The notes under the pieces: model-generated
What the model was told of the DNA's origin: nothing
What the model saw: the letters and a program-made list of their open reading frames with translations, nothing else
Databases searched by the model: none
Program-made: the position numbers and the translations under genes
NCBI GenBank assembly: GCA_041488095.1
Contig: JBGPOP010000007.1
Span: forward strand, 1 to 64,000
Length of the DNA: 64,000 bases
Reading direction: 5' to 3'
Source of the DNA: DASYPQ01 sp041488095
GTDB lineage: Bacteria > Planctomycetota > UBA1135 > GCA-002686595
Shown here: one piece after another, positions 15,610 through 22,853 of the stretch
How the letters are laid out: each line of letters opens with the position of its first letter
How positions within the stretch are numbered: the first letter of the stretch is position 1

Positions 15610-17094
15610 ATGAACGCCACCATCAAGCTCATCCCGCTCGCGCTCGTGCTGCTCGGCTTGGGGATACCGCTCGGCGCTCAAGAACAAGCTCCGCCCACGG
15701 CATCCACGCCCACGACATCCGCGCCGACGACTTTCACGAACGACCGCCTGGAGCAGATGGCAGCACCCATCGCTCTGTACCCAGATGCTCTGGTGGCTCA
15801 GATCCTCATGGCCTCGACCTACCCCCTCGAGATCGTCGAGGCATCTCGCTGGGTGGAGAAGAACCCCGCGCTGACCGGCGCTGCGCTCGAGGAGGCTCTC
15901 AAGCAGAACGAGTGGGATCCGAGCGTCAAGGCGCTGTGCGGATTCCCGACCGTCTTGAAGCAGATGAACGACAACCTCGCATGGACCAAGGATCTGGGCG
16001 ACGCGTTCCTCGCCCAGAAGGTCGAGCTGATGGACACGATCCAGAAGATGCGACACAAGGCGCTCGATGCGGGAAACTTGAAGACGACCGAGCAACAGCA
16101 GGTCGTGCAAGACAACGGGAACGTCGTCATCGAGCCCGCGAATCCCGAAGTGATCTACGTCCCTTCCTACTCGCCTGCGGTCGTGTACGGTCCGTCGTGG
16201 TACTACCCGACTTGGTACTACCCCGGATGGTACGACCCGTGGCCGTGGGGCTTCGGATTCGTGTCGTTCGGACTCGGGTTCTTCTGGGGGTCTGGGTGCT
16301 GGGGTAGCTGCAACTGGAACCATCACTGCTGCAACATCAACTGCAACCAGTTCAACAACTTCAACTCGCACACGAGCGCTCACCCCACGCATTCGAACTT
16401 CCCGAGGACGGCCGGAAGCACGGCGACTTGGCAGCACGACCCCGCGCACCGCGCGGGTGTGAACTACAAGAGTCCGCAGATCGCGCATCAGTTCGGAGCT
16501 GCGCCGGGGTCCGCCCGCGTCATGAATGCCCAGGCACGCGGCGTCGAACACACCAGCCCGATGACTGGCATTCGAGGCAATCCGTCCGGCCCGGGAGCTC
16601 GCGCCTTCTCCGGCGCATCCCAGTTCTTGAACCATGCATCGGTGCCTCCGATGAATCGAAGCGGCAAAACTCCGGTCACCCAGCGATCTGGAGCGGGTCT
16701 CGCTTCCGGTCGCATTACGAGCGATCCGAGCCGAAGCTTCCCTCACGGCACGGCACCCGCGGTGTCGGGATCCAACAGTCGCTACCGGAGCGCTCCGTCT
16801 TATCGAGGAAGCCCCCGCTCATTCTCAGCGGCCCCACCGTCGAGTCGCGGCACGAGATACCCGAGCGGTGGCTTGAACGGTTACCGGAGCCCGAGCTCGG
16901 GTCACTACTCGGGCGGATGGGGCGGTGCGAGTCGCGGAAGCCTTGGATCCGTTGGCGGAGGATGGCACAGCGGGGGCCGCAGCGGCGGAGGTTTCGGCGG
17001 CGGTGGGAGCCACAGCAGCGGAGGCTTCGGTGGCGGAGGCCACAGCAGTGGAGGCTTCGGCGGCGGTGGATCGCACGGCGGCGGACATCGGTAG
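15610..17094 (+). CDS. DUF3300 domain exported protein with Gly/Ser-rich tail
   Basis: 494 residues from the ATG at 15610 (GGAG 9 bases upstream). A signal peptide (LIPLALVLLGLGIPLGAQEQ) is followed by a DUF3300 domain: LEQMAAPIALYPDALVAQIL, then YPLEIVEASRWVEKNP and the end-of-domain EVIYVPSYSPAVVYGP. A short Trp/Tyr/Gly-rich segment follows (about 195-235), then a long low-complexity Ser/Arg/Gly/His tail ending in GGFGGGG repeats. DUF3300 proteins are envelope proteins of unknown function. It stands alone between two copies of the ParB-like HTH gene, and its stop directly abuts the truncated copy, so it looks like cargo inserted into the recombinase module. Confidence 0.88.
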   Translation: MNATIKLIPLALVLLGLGIPLGAQEQAPPTASTPTTSAPTTFTNDRLEQMAAPIALYPDALVAQILMASTYPLEIVEASRWVEKNPALTGAALEEALKQNEWDPSVKALCGFPTVLKQMNDNLAWTKDLGDAFLAQKVELMDTIQKMRHKALDAGNLKTTEQQQVVQDNGNVVIEPANPEVIYVPSYSPAVVYGPSWYYPTWYYPGWYDPWPWGFGFVSFGLGFFWGSGCWGSCNWNHHCCNINCNQFNNFNSHTSAHPTHSNFPRTAGSTATWQHDPAHRAGVNYKSPQIAHQFGAAPGSARVMNAQARGVEHTSPMTGIRGNPSGPGARAFSGASQFLNHASVPPMNRSGKTPVTQRSGAGLASGRITSDPSRSFPHGTAPAVSGSNSRYRSAPSYRGSPRSFSAAPPSSRGTRYPSGGLNGYRSPSSGHYSGGWGGASRGSLGSVGGGWHSGGRSGGGFGGGGSHSSGGFGGGGHSSGGFGGGGSHGGGHR

Positions 17095-17262
17095 GAAGCC
17101 GAGAGATTCTCGCGTGCACAAGTCACGCAGGTCATGGACTTGGTGCTCCTCGCGCCCGACATCCAGGAGCGCCTGCTCCTCGGCACGTTGACGACCCACG
17201 AGCGCCGGCTACGGCTTGCACTGCGCTCGGCAGAAATGGCGGCCGTCAGGAGAGATTCATGA
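17095..17262 (+). pseudogene. 5'-truncated remnant of a ParB-like HTH gene
   Basis: Directly after the DUF3300 stop the same reading frame continues without a start codon as SRAQVTQVMDLVLLAPDIQE, then RLLLGTLTTHERRLRLAL. This matches the C-terminal half of the HTH protein at 14832-15365 (TRARMTQVLNLILLAPEIQE) but differs at many positions, so it is a diverged paralogue and not a recent duplicate. The first half of the helix-turn-helix and the N-terminus are missing. Its stop overlaps the next gene's ATG (ATGA), preserving the original operon link. Confidence 0.7.
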
Positions 17263-17618
17263 CCGAGAACACGAAGAAGCGCATCCGGCGCGGCGACGAG
17301 CAACTGATCGCAGCCCTGGAGGCGAAGATCAATGCGATCAAGGCGCGCGCCGCCTGGAAAAAGGCCCGGAGGAACCCCGCGATCCGACACACGGTTGTCG
17401 CGATCCGTAGCATCGACAAGGCCATGGGGACGAGCAATGACGGCGTGCAGCGCAAGGCGCTCGACGAGGCACGGGGGACGCTCACGGCGTGGCTCACCTT
17501 CAGCGGGCTCTCGTCGCCGACCGGGAGGCGTCCGCGCCGGGCGCGAGCGGCTGGCGAGACCTCGGGCGACGGGTCCGTCTCTCCGCGAAGGAGAGGCCGG
17601 GCAGGCGCAGCGGGCTGA
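17259..17618 (+). CDS. Small basic protein, hypothetical
   Basis: 119 residues, strongly basic. Residues ~8-60 are helical with many Lys/Arg (LIAALEAKINAIKARAAWKK), and the C-terminus is a disordered Arg/Gly/Ala tail. It overlaps the truncated HTH gene by ATGA, so it was probably coupled to that gene before the insertion. The composition suggests nucleic-acid binding; no family is recognised. Confidence 0.55.
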   Translation: MTENTKKRIRRGDEQLIAALEAKINAIKARAAWKKARRNPAIRHTVVAIRSIDKAMGTSNDGVQRKALDEARGTLTAWLTFSGLSSPTGRRPRRARAAGETSGDGSVSPRRRGRAGAAG

Positions 17619-17658
17619 TTCCTAGAACATCCGGCACGACACCGGTCTCGCGCTACCT

Positions 17659-18555
17659 CTACCAGGCGTGGCTCAGGCTCCGATCGAACAGGTCACCGAG
17701 CCGGCCAAGTCTTGCCGACGCGTGGGGGTTCGGGAACGTCATGCATTTCGACTCGAGCTTCCAACCGCCGGGCACCTGCCTGAGTTGGTGGTCCTGGAAG
17801 CAGATGCAGGCAACCGGCTTGCCAGCCAGGATCCGTCCGAGCGGGTCATCGATGGTCTGGACGGCACGGCGAAGCGCCTCGACGTGCAATCGCCGGAACT
17901 CCTCGTCGTCCATCATCCGAGTTACCAACCCCTTCGCGGGGTTGAACGCTCGGCTGACGTCCAAGAAGATCGCCCCCGGACAGCCCGTCGCACGGATCTG
18001 CCGGGCGCCGATGCGGACGGCATCAAGGACAGCGTCACGGCTCTTCGGGCGCTTCGCCTCCACGTAAAATCCGCGACCATCCAGCTTCGTGCGGACGTCT
18101 GGGCGAAGGTCGTCCCCGGGAGGTTCGAACTCCACGGGCAGGCCCGATCGATGAAGGGCCACCGCCACGAACAGTTCAAGCTGGGTGTCGCGTCCGCGGG
18201 TGTGTGCCCCCGGCGCGTAGGGGTCCACGGCGTCGCGCATTGCCGTCTTCAGGCGTCGATTTGCCGCCTCGTTGCGAAGGTCGAAGGGCCACGGATCGAG
18301 GATGAACTCGAACAAGGTGAAGTCCCGGAGAGCTTCGAGGGCGGTCCCGAACTCAGGGTCGTCCGGCTGGACCACGCGAAGCGCGCCCCGATCGTCGAAG
18401 AAGACCTTCCTCTCCAGCGACAGTCTGGATGTGGGTCCGACGGCATGCCCAAGCTCTCCCACGCGTCCGATGACGAATTCGGACTGCTGTGCGAGGGACC
18501 GCACCCGGTTCCCGTCGGTCTGGAGCCCCATGTCGGGCAGCTTCGGGATTCTCAT
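17659..18555 (-). CDS. PD-(D/E)XK nuclease-like protein, hypothetical
   Basis: 298 residues, soluble. The centre shows a restriction-endonuclease-like core: a helix with E (RDTQLELFVAVALHRSG), then GDDLRPDV and, 10 residues later, FYVEAKRPKS, which fits the D...ExK catalytic pattern of the PD-(D/E)XK superfamily. A later IFLDVSRAF strand and LVTRMMDDEEFRRLH helix complete a plausible fold. Nothing defines the substrate. It is divergent from a membrane protein gene (65-base gap) and precedes the type I restriction operon, which suggests a defence role. Not recognised as a named family. Confidence 0.6.
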   Translation of the reverse strand: MRIPKLPDMGLQTDGNRVRSLAQQSEFVIGRVGELGHAVGPTSRLSLERKVFFDDRGALRVVQPDDPEFGTALEALRDFTLFEFILDPWPFDLRNEAANRRLKTAMRDAVDPYAPGAHTRGRDTQLELFVAVALHRSGLPVEFEPPGDDLRPDVRTKLDGRGFYVEAKRPKSRDAVLDAVRIGARQIRATGCPGAIFLDVSRAFNPAKGLVTRMMDDEEFRRLHVEALRRAVQTIDDPLGRILAGKPVACICFQDHQLRQVPGGWKLESKCMTFPNPHASARLGRLGDLFDRSLSHAW

Positions 18556-18620
18556 GGTCCGCTGTCAACCGACGTCGGTCCACAGTGCATTCGGCCGGTC
18601 GGCGGCATAGATTCATCCGC

Positions 18621-19250
18621 ATGTTCGCTCGGTTCACCGCGGAATTGTCCCTCATGCCGAGGGCGCTCCTGGCTATGCGCCGGAAGGAATCCCCTGGTCT
18701 GCTCCTCGACGGCTTCGTCTCACTTCTTGGCCTTCTCATCTTCTATCTCTGGAAGGGGAAGGACGCATCGCTGGTAGAGCTGTCGACGCTTCTCGTATTC
18801 GGAACATTCTGTGGCCTCACCAGCCGGTTCGCTCGTTGCCTCATCCGGGAGCGATCGAAGGACATCGAAGATGCGGCTTGTCGGGTGTACCTGGCGCTCC
18901 AATCGAAGACCTTCTTCTCTCCTGGTGGGGTGGCCAAGCTCGTGAGGCCGCTGGACGTTCTCAATTGGGCACGCATGGACCATGACCAATTCCTAGAGGG
19001 GTTCACGCGGCCGGAGTTGGTGCGCGCGATGGTGAAGGACTTCGGCCCGGGCAACGCGAGACAGGCAGAATCATCCGCAGACACCACTCTCGAACTCTTA
19101 CTCAACGCAGGCGCTATCCGGAGACGCGATCGCTGTCCGAACGACCTGTATCGCCTGACGCCTCGCGGTCGAAGGCTTGTGGTTGTGGACAAGAGAGAGC
19201 AGAAGCGGCGCCGATCGGGCCCTTCTCCGAACCGAACCTCTCTGCGCTGA
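18621..19250 (+). CDS. Membrane-anchored protein with C-terminal winged-helix-like region, hypothetical
   Basis: 209 residues from the ATG at 18621; an ATG 33 bases later is an alternative. A hydrophobic pair (about residues 30-43 and 52-68) anchors the N-terminus. The cytoplasmic C-terminal part contains a helical region and an end that looks like a winged helix (TLELLLNAGAIRRRD, then DLYRLTPRGRRLVVV). It is transcribed divergently from the PD-(D/E)XK-like gene and convergently with a second membrane protein. Membrane segment plus sensor-like domain beside a nuclease is a layout seen in defence systems, but no known system is matched. Confidence 0.5.
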   Translation: MFARFTAELSLMPRALLAMRRKESPGLLLDGFVSLLGLLIFYLWKGKDASLVELSTLLVFGTFCGLTSRFARCLIRERSKDIEDAACRVYLALQSKTFFSPGGVAKLVRPLDVLNWARMDHDQFLEGFTRPELVRAMVKDFGPGNARQAESSADTTLELLLNAGAIRRRDRCPNDLYRLTPRGRRLVVVDKREQKRRRSGPSPNRTSLR

Positions 19251-19263
19251 GTACCCGTAACCA

Positions 19264-19875
19264 TCACGTCCGCACTTTCCACTCAGTGCTACGTTTGGCC
19301 TGGAACTCGACCATGGCCATCGTTTGGCGCCAACACGTCACGGCGTTCCAGAGGAACAGAGTGATCAATACCACACTGGAGAGCGTCCACCTCCATCCCT
19401 GCGAGATGCCGCAGACGCTGCCGAACGGATGCGATAGCCCCAGAGCGACAATGCAGTTTGTCGAGGTATTGAAGGTGTTCCAGCGACGCATTATCCACTC
19501 GTGAACTCCGCGCGAGAAGAGCTCGTGGTCGAAGGTCGCAGTAGCGTACAGCCGCTGTTCCTTGTTGAAATGATCCTTTGCCTTGACGGCAGACCAGATC
19601 GCCTTCAGGGATTCCTCACTCACCCCGACTTCGTACGTTCGGCCAGTGGGGCTCCAACAGCCCATCCGAAGAATCGCGGTGGACACCATAGCAATCAAGA
19701 ACCCAAGGGGGATCGATGCCGCGCCCGCGGCTGCCGCAACGAGAAGGGCATGCTGCGGTGAAGTAGCCTGCAGAAGGCCCGCTAGGTCCCCGCCGCACAG
19801 GAGCCAGCCCCAGGCAATTGACATGAAAAGGAAGAAGGGCGGAATGAGGAGGCGAACTTGCCGTGCTTGATCCAT
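19264..19875 (-). CDS. Membrane protein with about four TM segments, hypothetical
   Basis: 203 residues. Hydrophobic segments lie at about 8-26, 42-70 (probably two) and 160-180; the central part (about 75-140) is soluble and rich in charged and aromatic residues (EQRLYATATFDHELFSRG). It lies 75 bases downstream of hsdM on the same strand, so it could be the last gene of the restriction operon. No family is recognised. Confidence 0.5.
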   Translation of the reverse strand: MDQARQVRLLIPPFFLFMSIAWGWLLCGGDLAGLLQATSPQHALLVAAAAGAASIPLGFLIAMVSTAILRMGCWSPTGRTYEVGVSEESLKAIWSAVKAKDHFNKEQRLYATATFDHELFSRGVHEWIMRRWNTFNTSTNCIVALGLSHPFGSVCGISQGWRWTLSSVVLITLFLWNAVTCWRQTMAMVEFQAKRSTEWKVRT

Positions 19876-19950
19876 ACAGAATTCTCCTAGGTTGCAAGGG
19901 GCTGCCTGTCGGGTCGACGTTGACTGGTGACAGGACCTTCGGTCAGCTCC

Positions 19951-21504
19951 TCAGCTCCTCCGCGGCAGATCCTCCAAGACCTGCTCGATCTGTTCCAGTG
20001 CCGCCCGTAGATCGTCCGCAATCTCCTGCGCCAGCACATGCGGCTCGGGGAGGTTCGCGCTGTCCTCCAGGCTCTCGTCCCGGAGCCAGAAGAGGTCGAG
20101 GCTGCACTTGTCACGAGCGACGAGTTCGTCGTAGTCGTACGCCCGCCAGCGGCCGGAGGTAGGCTTCTTGTTGATAGAGACTGGCGCGCCCTTCCCGCCA
20201 TCGGCCGCCGCATCCCACGTGGCGCGGCGTTCCGTGCGCGGACGGCCAGGGAGGTAGAGCGAGACGAACTCGTCCAGGTTCGCCCGCGTCATCTGATTCG
20301 TCCTGAGCGTGAAGTGCTGGTTGGTGCGCAGATCGTAGATCCAAAGCTTCGTCGTCCACGGCTGCTTGCGGCCAGGCTTGCGGTCGAAGAACAGCACGTT
20401 CGCCTTCACACCTTGGGCGTAGAAGATGCCTGTCGGCAGTCGAAGGAGCGTGTGAACGTCACAGTCGGCGAGCAGCCGCCGCCGAATTGTCTCGCCCGCA
20501 CCACCTTCGAAGAGCACGTTGTCGGGCACTACCACCGCTGCACGGCCCTCCTGCTTGAGCAGGCTTCGCACGTGCTGGGCGAAATTGAGCTGCTTGTTTG
20601 AGGTCGTAGTCCAGAAGTCGGGACGGTTGTAGGTGAGCGCTACCCGATCCTCGTCGCCCTCCTCGTTCACGATCGTGACGCTCGACTTCTTCCCGAAGGG
20701 CGGGTTCGTGAGCACCACTTCGAAGTGTTCCCTCGGCTCCTCACGCAGTGAGTCATCGGTGCGGATCGGCGGCTCGCCCTTCCCGTTCGTCGGTCCGATT
20801 CCATGGAGGATGAGGTTCATCGCGCAGAGCCGGGATACGTTCTCGACGAGTTCCACGCCGCGCAGCGCGTGCAGCCGCAAGTCGGTCTTCTGGTCCTTGT
20901 CCATCCGCTTCCCGTACTCGCGAACGAGGTGCGCGTGGGTTTCCAGCAGGAAGCCACCGGTGCCGCACGCCGGGTCGCAGATCGTCTCGCCCGGCCGCGG
21001 GCGCACGCAGTCGACAATCGCGGAGATGAGCGGCCTCGGCGTGAAGTACTGTCCCGCGCCGCCCTTCACGTCCTCGGCGTTCTTCGCTAGGAGCCCCTCG
21101 TACGCGTCGCCCTTCACGTCGGCGGAGAGCGAACTCCACTGTTCCTTCCCGATCAGCTCCACGATGAGCCGTCGGAGCTTCGCCGGGTCCTGGATGCGGT
21201 TCTGCGCCTTGGCGAAGATGAGGCCGAGCATCCCGCCCTTGCGCGCCAGCGCCGAGAGCGTGTCGCGGTAGTGCGCCTCGAGCTTTTCGCCCTCCATGTC
21301 GTCGGCGGCGAGACGGCTCCACGAATTCTGCGCGGGGATCTCCGGCCCCGGCTGCCCGAGCTTGGCGCGCTCGTCAGCCATTTTCAGGAAGAGCAAGAAC
21401 GTGAGCTGCTCCGTGTAGTCGAGGTAGCTGAGCCCGTCGTCACGCAGGACGTGGCAGAAGCTCCAGAGCTTGGCGACGAGTTGCGGGGCGGAGGACTCGG
21501 TCAT
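19951..21504 (-). CDS. hsdM: Type I restriction-modification DNA methyltransferase subunit
   Basis: 517 residues, normal for HsdM. It has the N-terminal HsdM helical domain (LWSFCHVLRDDGLSYLDYTE), then the N6-adenine methylase domain with GQYFTPRPLI, the SAM site DPACGTGGFLLE and the catalytic NPPF (LTNPPFGKKS), and a C-terminal helical part. It methylates adenine in the site read by HsdS and forms M2S and R2M2S complexes. The ATG overlaps the hsdS stop by 4 bases, so the operon order is hsdR-hsdS-hsdM in transcription direction. Confidence 0.95.
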   Translation of the reverse strand: MTESSAPQLVAKLWSFCHVLRDDGLSYLDYTEQLTFLLFLKMADERAKLGQPGPEIPAQNSWSRLAADDMEGEKLEAHYRDTLSALARKGGMLGLIFAKAQNRIQDPAKLRRLIVELIGKEQWSSLSADVKGDAYEGLLAKNAEDVKGGAGQYFTPRPLISAIVDCVRPRPGETICDPACGTGGFLLETHAHLVREYGKRMDKDQKTDLRLHALRGVELVENVSRLCAMNLILHGIGPTNGKGEPPIRTDDSLREEPREHFEVVLTNPPFGKKSSVTIVNEEGDEDRVALTYNRPDFWTTTSNKQLNFAQHVRSLLKQEGRAAVVVPDNVLFEGGAGETIRRRLLADCDVHTLLRLPTGIFYAQGVKANVLFFDRKPGRKQPWTTKLWIYDLRTNQHFTLRTNQMTRANLDEFVSLYLPGRPRTERRATWDAAADGGKGAPVSINKKPTSGRWRAYDYDELVARDKCSLDLFWLRDESLEDSANLPEPHVLAQEIADDLRAALEQIEQVLEDLPRRS

Positions 21505-22853
21505 CGGCGGCTCCGGAGGGACTTCTTCTTCGCGGAGGGCAGCGTGGCGGCGCGCTCATGGCGGATACGGTCGAGTAGGACGGACGCGGGCTCGTCATGC
21601 AGGTTCTGCGCGACAAGACGACCATCGAAGCCGAGGCGGAGGAGTGACTGGCGAAGGCGCGCGACATGAACCAACTGTATTCCGACTGCGGAATTGGTCG
21701 CGTCGATCACTGAGAGTTGCCGTTCGGCCTCGACGAGAGTCGTGGTCTGATCGGAAAGAGAGGGAATGGGAACGAATATGGACCGCATGTCCCTCTGGTT
21801 GATCTTGTGGATGCCAGCAGTTGTCTTCGCCATCGACTCGATCTGCCGACGCACAGGGGGCGCGTCCCACACGAGCCGCATGAACCGCGGCAGGAGGCTA
21901 TCCTCGCGGACGCGGACGCGGATCATCGTGTCAGGGAATGCGACCTCGTCGCACTTCTCAGGCGCGAGCCCGCCTCGGCCAACGAGCCGAATCGAGCCAT
22001 TGCCGCGAGCAACGAGGAAGTCGCCTGGCCTAACAAGGAAGGCGCGCGCGTCGTCACGCGTCCAGTCACCACCCTTCCGCTCGGTGATATCGATGGTGCC
22101 GCGGCGAATCGCAGTCAGACGAAGCACTGGGAAGCCGTCGTCGCGCGTCGGTACGGACTTGCCGTGGCAGAGCGGCGACGCGAGGACTTCTCCCAGCGTC
22201 GTCGTCGGCCACGATCCGACTCCTCCCAGTCGTCCCTCGACGACGGCTTGAAGCACAGCCTCGCGGCATCGCTTCAGATTCGCCTGCGCCCGCTCCAGCG
22301 AGGTAGCGGCGGCATCGAGTCGGGTGAACTGCGTCTCAAGGGCTTCGACGATGCGGCGCTGCTCGGGAAGCGGGGGGAGCGGGATGGGGATGCGCGCGGC
22401 GTTCTTTCCCGAGATCTCTAGAAAGGTCGTTCCACTCGCGAGTCCGACAGCGATCGGTTTGGCGCGATGCAGGTAGTGGTACACGTAGTCGGGCTCGATG
22501 CCGGATCGCAACAAGAAGCTCTTGAAGCCTTGGTTCGTGCAGAGAGCGTTCGCAGCAATCGCCACGTAGCCAATGGGAGCGCGCGAACTGAACAGGACTG
22601 TGCCCGCCGGCATGAGCCGCGCGCCGGAGTTCTCAACCGCCGTCTTTGTGATGCATCGCGCACCACGCCGGATGGACTTCGCCCCGTAGCCCGACAGATC
22701 TGCGGGGGTGATCCAGGGGATGTCGCCCTTGAAGTACTCTGGCTTGGCGGTGCTCGGCGTGCCGCCGCCGACCACTTCCGCGACTTCGCCCATCGTTGAC
22801 CACGCCCACGATTCCGGGACGTCCCATGTTCTCGGCCCAGACGCCTCACTCAC
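21501..22853 (-). CDS. hsdS: Type I restriction-modification specificity subunit
   Basis: 450 residues with two target-recognition domains. The first runs from WDVPESWAWSTMGEVAEVVG to FLEISGKNAARIPIPLPPLP, followed by the conserved helical spacer EQRRIVEALETQFTRLDAAA. The second starts at WPTTTLGEVLASPLCHG and ends near MRSIFVPIPSLSDQTTTLVE. This two-TRD plus two-helix layout fixes a bipartite DNA target that cannot be read from sequence. It overlaps hsdR upstream and hsdM downstream by 4 bases each. Confidence 0.93.
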   Translation of the reverse strand: MSEASGPRTWDVPESWAWSTMGEVAEVVGGGTPSTAKPEYFKGDIPWITPADLSGYGAKSIRRGARCITKTAVENSGARLMPAGTVLFSSRAPIGYVAIAANALCTNQGFKSFLLRSGIEPDYVYHYLHRAKPIAVGLASGTTFLEISGKNAARIPIPLPPLPEQRRIVEALETQFTRLDAAATSLERAQANLKRCREAVLQAVVEGRLGGVGSWPTTTLGEVLASPLCHGKSVPTRDDGFPVLRLTAIRRGTIDITERKGGDWTRDDARAFLVRPGDFLVARGNGSIRLVGRGGLAPEKCDEVAFPDTMIRVRVREDSLLPRFMRLVWDAPPVRRQIESMAKTTAGIHKINQRDMRSIFVPIPSLSDQTTTLVEAERQLSVIDATNSAVGIQLVHVARLRQSLLRLGFDGRLVAQNLHDEPASVLLDRIRHERAATLPSAKKKSLRSRR

